From contig NZ_BOPC01000059.1 in NCBI RefSeq assembly GCF_016863555.1, positions 1 to 57,806 of the forward strand: DNA of 57,806 bases. The letters run 5' to 3'. A program made the translations under genes and the position numbers. The DNA is from Micromonospora qiuiae. GTDB lineage: Bacteria > Actinomycetota > Actinomycetes > Mycobacteriales > Micromonosporaceae. Shown in pieces: positions 53,451 to 57,806 of the stretch (position 1 is its first letter; every line of letters starts with the position of its first letter). The notes below the pieces were generated by a model that had not been told where the DNA came from, searched no databases, and saw only the letters and a list, made by a program, of their open reading frames with translations.

Positions 53451-53765
53451 CTCCGGGACGGCACCAGCCTGCCTACCCATGATCATCTCCCAATCGGGCG
53501 CTATAGGCGTTAGCGATGGAAGGTGTCCTCATTCGGCACCGTCCGGTGCCGTTTTTGTTGCCCTGTAGCGCCGTCGCGGTTCGCCGATGCCGGGTCCGTA
53601 CCACCCGGGGTCGACCCGTACTGAACTGCCGAGCACAAATCGATCCCGCATCGGGCGCTGCCGCCCGTGGTGTAGGCTGCCACTGTCAGTAGCGGGGTGT
53701 TGCGTCGTTGGCAGTCGTTCCGAGTCCGCGCGTGTCGTGAATGGTGAATCACGAGGATGATGTGC
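53451..53765. other. Intergenic region between the IS6 element and hsdS
   Basis: 315 bases with no supported gene. The only clear feature is the terminator at 53534-53556. Short open frames on the minus strand lack ribosome sites. Confidence 0.55.
53534..53556 (+). terminator. Rho-independent terminator
   Basis: CGGCACCG pairs with CGGTGCCG across a 2-base loop and is followed by TTTTT, a classic intrinsic terminator reading plus-strand transcripts from the IS6 side. Confidence 0.8.
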
Positions 53766-54380
53766 TCACGGGTTTGTCAGGAGCAGGGGTAGCAGCGCGT
53801 CGCGTAGCTGCTCGGTGACATCGACGATTTCCCGGTGAATCGCCGCCTTGTCGTCCAGCGCCACCATAATGTCGCCGATGGTCACTTGAGTGGCGAGCGG
53901 CGGGATGAGTACGGGCAGGGTCCGCAGGGTGCTGACGGTCAGCGTCGGAACGGTGGCCGTGGAGGCATGTCGAGAGATCCAGTCGCGCACTGCCGGATGC
54001 CCCAAGTAATACTGCAGGTACCGAGGGTCGACGGTCGGGATGGGGCGGAGCCGGAAGCAGGCGGTACCCGTGATCCAACCGACCTGGTCTAGGGTGGCCA
54101 GGGCTTGCTTTCCCAGATCACCGGTTCGCACAGAGATCAGGTCACCGGCAACGAGGCGGTACCGGTCCAATCGAGCGGCCGCGTCGGCCGTTACCGAAAT
54201 CGTGCTACTGCCCGCGATGCGCCCGTACTGCAGGTGCTTCGGCGCGACGACGTCAATCGGCACGCCACCAGTCTCGACTGGCCGAATCATGCTGCTCGAT
54301 GGGCCGGCCATGACGCTGCAAACGCTCTCCAGCGGCACCTCCTGCCAGCCGTCCGGTAGGGGACCAATCAGCGTGTTCAC
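53766..54380 (-). CDS. hsdS: Type I restriction specificity-like subunit, single recognition domain
   Basis: 204 residues from GTG 54380. The start (IGPLPDGWQEVPLESVCSVMAGPS) and LDRYRLVAGDLISVRTGDLGKQAL, ITGTACFRLRPI, DPRYLQYYLGHPAVRDWI, LPVLIPPLATQ are those of one HsdS target-recognition domain plus one helical arm. A full HsdS has two such halves (about 400 residues); a half-size subunit would have to dimerise and would then read a palindromic site. It overlaps hsdM by four bases. Confidence 0.85.
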   Translation of the reverse strand: MNTLIGPLPDGWQEVPLESVCSVMAGPSSSMIRPVETGGVPIDVVAPKHLQYGRIAGSSTISVTADAAARLDRYRLVAGDLISVRTGDLGKQALATLDQVGWITGTACFRLRPIPTVDPRYLQYYLGHPAVRDWISRHASTATVPTLTVSTLRTLPVLIPPLATQVTIGDIMVALDDKAAIHREIVDVTEQLRDALLPLLLTNP

Positions 54381-55768
54381 AGCGACAGCTCCTCTAAGTA
54401 GGCGTCGACGGTGCGGTCAACGCTGGCGGCTTGTTCGGCGAGCTGATGCAGTCGTTGCGTAAGTTCGCCGACCTGCCGGGCTTGGGTGCGTGAGTCAGGT
54501 GTCACGTCAGACGAAGCAACGTACGCGCGCGGGTTCAGCCGATACCGGCTCGCGCGGATCTTCTCGAGGGAAACTGCGGCTGCAAAGCCTGGCTCCGCAT
54601 GGCGACCGTGTTCGCGCCATTGACGGTACGCGTCTTCGATCCGGTGGATGTCTGGGCCGGAAAGGGTTCGTCGACCTCGGTGTCGCACGCCGCCAAGGTC
54701 GGTCGCGTCCACGAATAGCACCTCATCCGTGCGTTCGCCGGAGGGCAGCCGCAGCAGCCACAGCGTGACTGGAATGTCGGTGGCGGTAAACAACTGCGCC
54801 GGCAGCGCGATGATGGCCGACACGACTCCGTCCTCGATCATGGAGGCTCGGATGCTCTGCTCCTGCCGATTTTCCGATTGGCCGGCGCCGTGCGTCATCA
54901 CCACGGCCGCCCGGCCACCTTGATCCAGGGAGGCGACGACGTACTGAAGCCATGCGTAATTAGCGTTGTGCGCCGGAGGCACGTCGTATCGCCACCGACC
55001 GGCGACACGATCAGTGTTGCTCCAGTTCGTAAGGTTGAACGGAGGGTTCGCGGTCACCACGTCAAATCGGTGATCGGGCGCCCCGGCCGGTAGCGTCTTG
55101 ACTGGGCTCGGAAGGACGCGGGGGGTCACTCCCCTCAGACGCAGGTTCAAGTAGGCCAGCGCCGCCGACCGCGCCGTGTAGTCGGCGATCGCGATCGTCA
55201 GCCGGCCGTTGACGTCGCCCGATTGAGTCAGCCGATCCAAGATCGCGGCAGGAAACTCGCCGGCCTTGCAGCACGGATCGAGTAGCCGGTCGCCCGGTTT
55301 TGGATCGAGCAACACGGCGGCCAGTTCCGTGATGGCCTCGGGCGTGTGAAACTCCCCTCCTTTGCGCCCAGCGGTCAGATTGATGCCGGCGAGTAACGCG
55401 CCGAAGACTCGTGTCAACGGGAGTTCGGCATCGAGGCTAAGCCGAGTGACGAGTTCGTTGAGCGGCGCCAGCGACGCCTCGCGAGCCTTGCGCACGGAGT
55501 CCAGCAGGGGGCGGAGGATCGCCGGGTCCTCCTGACCCGCGGCAAGGTCGGCAAGGATCGCGCGCTCAAGGTCCAGGCCGCCATCACTCAGCGAATCCCA
55601 TGCCGGTCGGCTGCGCAGATATACTAGAAGGAGCAGGACGTCACCGAACTCGATGACATCGAGCATTCCCCGGTACCGATCGTAGCCGCGCCATAGCATA
55701 TCGGTGACGCGCCGCCATGCGTCATCTCCGCTGGTCACGCCTACGCCCCCGCCCATTACGTCGCTCAT
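54377..55768 (-). CDS. hsdM: Type I N6-adenine DNA methyltransferase subunit
   Basis: 463 residues from ATG 55768. An N-terminal helical domain (residues 20-125) precedes the methyltransferase: GGEFHTPEAITELAAVLLDPKPGDRLLDPCCKAGEF (SAM site; DPCCKAGEF replaces the usual DPACGSGGF) and NPPF (catalytic motif IV, residues 241-244) in FDVVTANPPFNLTNW. The C-terminus has helices suited to HsdS binding. It is shorter than typical HsdM (about 500). No hsdR is in the window on either side; the operon seems to start with the small membrane protein or the RAMA gene. Confidence 0.88.
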   Translation of the reverse strand: MSDVMGGGVGVTSGDDAWRRVTDMLWRGYDRYRGMLDVIEFGDVLLLLVYLRSRPAWDSLSDGGLDLERAILADLAAGQEDPAILRPLLDSVRKAREASLAPLNELVTRLSLDAELPLTRVFGALLAGINLTAGRKGGEFHTPEAITELAAVLLDPKPGDRLLDPCCKAGEFPAAILDRLTQSGDVNGRLTIAIADYTARSAALAYLNLRLRGVTPRVLPSPVKTLPAGAPDHRFDVVTANPPFNLTNWSNTDRVAGRWRYDVPPAHNANYAWLQYVVASLDQGGRAAVVMTHGAGQSENRQEQSIRASMIEDGVVSAIIALPAQLFTATDIPVTLWLLRLPSGERTDEVLFVDATDLGGVRHRGRRTLSGPDIHRIEDAYRQWREHGRHAEPGFAAAVSLEKIRASRYRLNPRAYVASSDVTPDSRTQARQVGELTQRLHQLAEQAASVDRTVDAYLEELSL

Positions 55769-55970
55769 GGCTTCTGTCCTTGTCCGTCTTATCGCGCCGG
55801 TCGGGGATGATCCGAAGCCACAGCGTCAGTAGGTCCTTCGACTCCCACGGCAGAATCCGATGGGTGAGGACAAGTACGAAGACACCGACGACCGTCCACC
55901 ACGGCGCCTGCATCAACGCCGTGCCCGCCGGCACCGCGATACGGATCAGTGCATCAACGGACGCCTTCAT
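55722..55970 (-). CDS. Small membrane protein upstream of hsdM
   Basis: 82 residues from ATG 55970, overlapping the start of hsdM by 47 bases. One hydrophobic segment (APWWTVVGVFVLVLTHRIL, residues 24-42) is followed by an amphipathic stretch and a long, highly charged Arg/Asp/Lys tail of about 25 residues. I do not recognise it. Overlap with hsdM suggests joint expression. It might tether the methylation complex to the membrane; equally it may be a chance frame. Confidence 0.45.
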   Translation of the reverse strand: MKASVDALIRIAVPAGTALMQAPWWTVVGVFVLVLTHRILPWESKDLLTLWLRIIPDRRDKTDKDRSHERRNGRGRRRDQRR

Positions 55971-56089
55971 GACGGCGCATGTCCGCCGATACACAAACGA
56001 CGCGAGCGTGACGACCCATGGGCGGCGTGGCAGCCGACCGCGGACCTCATCATGTCAAGCGCCTCCCTCCCCGACCTCACGAGCGTATG

Positions 56090-56129
56090 CGCGTATGACC
56101 CTGCGCGTCAACGCGCAGGGTCATACGCG
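56090..56129. terminator. 18-bp perfect hairpin between the RAMA gene and hsdM
   Basis: From 56090 the sequence CGCGTATGACCCTGCGCG pairs without mismatch with 56112-56129 across the loop TCAA. It begins 14 bases past the RAMA stop codon on the minus strand. There is no T tract. It probably ends or attenuates the RAMA transcript and could also bind a protein as a palindrome. Confidence 0.7.
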
Positions 56130-56142
56130 TTCAGATGCAGGC

Positions 56143-56511
56143 TCAGCGGAAGGTGTTCAGGACAGCGCCGTCGCTCTCGCGCCGCCAGGCAGTCCAGCCG
56201 TTCGCTGAAGCGCCAGCACATGCTGTCGCAGCATCCGACGGGGATTGGTACCGGCGACCGTCCACCTCCAACTCACCCGACGCCAGCACCGTCGCCGTGA
56301 ACCGTTGCCGCCGGCGTGGCCGATGCCAGAACAGCCGATCCCCCGGATTAAGCGCCCCGCTGATCAGCAGGGGCGCCAAAGGACCGCGAGGCGGGCCAAC
56401 CGGCGGGGTCGCCGGCGGATCCGGCTGGCCGATCCTCAGCCGTATCACCAGTTCCTCTCCCGCTGCAAGGCTCGCGGCCAACTCGCGGGAGACCTCCACC
56501 GTCAGTTCCAT
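56143..56511 (-). CDS. RAMA (modified-DNA reader) domain protein
   Basis: 122 residues from ATG 56511. Residues 1-35 form a strand-rich lead (MELTVEVSRELAASL, ELVIRLRIG), then a Pro-rich linker, then LLISGALNPGDRLFWHRPRRRQRFTATVLASGELEVDGRRYQSPSDAATAC...NGWTAWRRESDG. That second half matches the RAMA/restriction-system modified-DNA-reader fold (L-x-PGxxL...A.V...G.L...G..Y.SPS.AA...G...NGW..W). RAMA domains occur in restriction and methylation systems and are proposed to recognise modified bases. It sits upstream of hsdM on the same strand, after a long hairpin. Confidence 0.78.
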   Translation of the reverse strand: MELTVEVSRELAASLAAGEELVIRLRIGQPDPPATPPVGPPRGPLAPLLISGALNPGDRLFWHRPRRRQRFTATVLASGELEVDGRRYQSPSDAATACAGASANGWTAWRRESDGAVLNTFR

Positions 56512-56605
56512 CAACCTAAGCCAGATCCTCTGAGTCCTTGGTTCTTCTCGGTACTCAGCATAGTCTACGCGCCAGCCGGCTGAGGCGTGTTTCGTAAGTC
56601 GGGGT

Positions 56606-57806
56606 GTGATGAGGCATGCGCGATGCTGCCCGCAGTGCGGGATCCGGGCCGTCCGGGTCAAGGGCTGGGTACTCACCCGCCCGCGTGATCTGCCGGTGGC
56701 CGGGCGCACCATCCGGTTGCGGTGGCGCAAACGCCGCTGGCACTGCGACCAGCCCGGATGCCCAAGAGCGACATTCACCGAACAGGTGCCACAGGTCCCG
56801 GCCCGAGCCCGGATCACCGTCCGCCTGCGGCAGGCCGCCGGCGCGGCCGTCGCCGACGGCAACTGCACGATCGTGCAGACCGCCCGTGACCTGGGCGTGT
56901 CCTGGCCGGTCGTGGCAGCGGCGTTCACCGCTCACGCCAGCACGGTGTTGCCGGCCGAACCGGAGCCGGTGACCGTGCTGGGCATCGACGAGGTCCGCCG
57001 CGGCAAACCGTGCTGGAGCATCGACGAGGTCACGCAGTCGTGGACCACCACCGTCGACCGCTGGCACGTCGGCTTCGTGGATCTGGTCGGCGGGCAAGGG
57101 CTACTCGCCCAAGTCGAGGGCCGGACCAGCAGAGCGGTGACCGACTGGCTCACCCAACGCCCCGTGGCCTGGCGCGAACAGATCGGGGCCGTTGCGATCG
57201 ACATGTGCACCGTGTTCAAGGCCGCCGTCCGCGAGGCGCTGCCGCACGCGCTGCTGGTCGTGAACCACTTCCACGTCGTGCAACTGGCCGACCGGGCCGT
57301 CAGCGAAGTCCGCCGCCGCATGACGATGACTCACCGCGGCCGACGCGGCCGGAATGGCAACAACGCAACCGGCTGACCAGATCAGCAGTCCGTATGCGCG
57401 CCGAACACGTCGACCGGCTGACCGACACCCTCAGCAACCTGCCCGCCAAGATCGACACACCGATCCTGACCGCCTGGAACGCCAAAGAAGACCTGCTCGA
57501 CCTCGTCGCGCTCGCCCGCACCCACCCCCACCGGCAGACCGTCGCCCGACTGCTGCACCGCTTCTACACCGCTGCGCCACCACTGACCTGCTCGAACTAC
57601 ACCGCCTCGCCACCACGATCGAGACCTGGTGGCCAGAAATCCACGCGTTCCTGCATACCGGCATAACCAACGCCGGCTCAGAAGGCACCAACCGCGTCAT
57701 CAAAACCATCGCCCGCAACGCCTACGGATTCCGCAACCCCAAAATCAACGCCTCCGCACCCGCACCGCCACAACCCGCCGCCACCGCGAACACCTCAACC
57801 CCGCTT
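56606..57806 (+). mobile_element. ISL3-family transposase, frameshifted and cut by the window end
   Basis: From GTG 56606: a zinc-ribbon start (CCPQCGIRAVRVKGWVLTRPRDLPVAGRTIRLRWRKRRWHCDQPGC), an HTH, then the DDE domain with VLGIDEVRRGKP, VGFVDLVGG, VAIDMCTVFKAAVREALPHALLVVNHFHVVQLAD. The frame breaks near 57350 and continues one frame over (RLTRSAVRMRAEHVDRL), breaks again near 57590 (IETWWPEIHAFLHTGITNAGSEGTNRVIKTIARNAYGFRN), and once more in the AAAA at about 57740. The first 40 or so residues usual in the family are absent. Probably inactive as written. Confidence 0.85.

Noticed and set aside
53510..53752. An 80-residue minus-strand frame downstream of hsdS
   Set aside because: It spans the intrinsic terminator, has no ribosome site and no motif.

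Overview
The window is high-GC actinobacterial DNA, and Micromonosporaceae is my best guess. The grounds are very high GC in third codon positions, GTG/TTG starts, a mycothiol-dependent nitroreductase-family protein, Tat-exported glycosidases, and Streptomyces-style 11-bp PHO-box repeats. I ran no database search, so family calls rest on motifs and my recall of protein families.

Layout. 0.2-5.0 kb: IS5 remnant, Rrf2-NIPSNAP pair, a ricin-lectin scrap, an orphan 361-aa protein, and a chimaera of a nuclease-domain fragment with an XRE-regulator fragment. 5.1-9.1 kb: a minus-strand operon (DsbA-like protein, MFS pump, PEP-mutase-like enzyme, GNAT) divergent from a MarR gene, with two tandem 21-bp operators between them. 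9.3-10.7 kb: broken hydrolase, MFS tail, tRNA 3' remnant, IS3 scrap. 10.7-38.3 kb: a rhamnoside utilisation locus, almost all on the minus strand. 38.4-44.6 kb: a junkyard of gene remnants (HsdS, integrase, tRNA 3' end, PETase-like hydrolase, serine recombinase, IS110) around an intact secreted esterase with a ricin lectin domain and a small caspase-like (CHAT) protein. 44.6-52.6 kb: a VTC polyphosphate-polymerase-like/DUF4956/CotH operon behind a PHO box, then a lipoprotein, an HlyD-like adaptor and a two-component system. 52.6-57.8 kb: an IS6 element, an hsdM-hsdS pair with a RAMA modified-DNA-reader protein and a small membrane protein but no hsdR, and a partial ISL3 element.

Rhamnose logic. 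Exported GH78 and two GH106 enzymes release L-rhamnose. RhaSPQT imports it. RhaM, RhaI and RhaB convert it to rhamnulose-1-phosphate. A fused aldolase/dehydrogenase yields DHAP and, through lactaldehyde, L-lactate, and LutABC in the same operon oxidises the lactate to pyruvate. A LacI regulator faces the transporter operon. Its likely operator (TGAAACGTTTCA) stands before the transporter, the aldolase-lut operon and one GH106 gene, with weaker copies near the other two glycosidases. Three tiny LuxR-type HTH proteins each follow a rhamnose gene.

Many genes and IS elements carry single-base indels, often in short homopolymers. This could be real decay or assembly error, and several 'pseudogene' calls depend on which.
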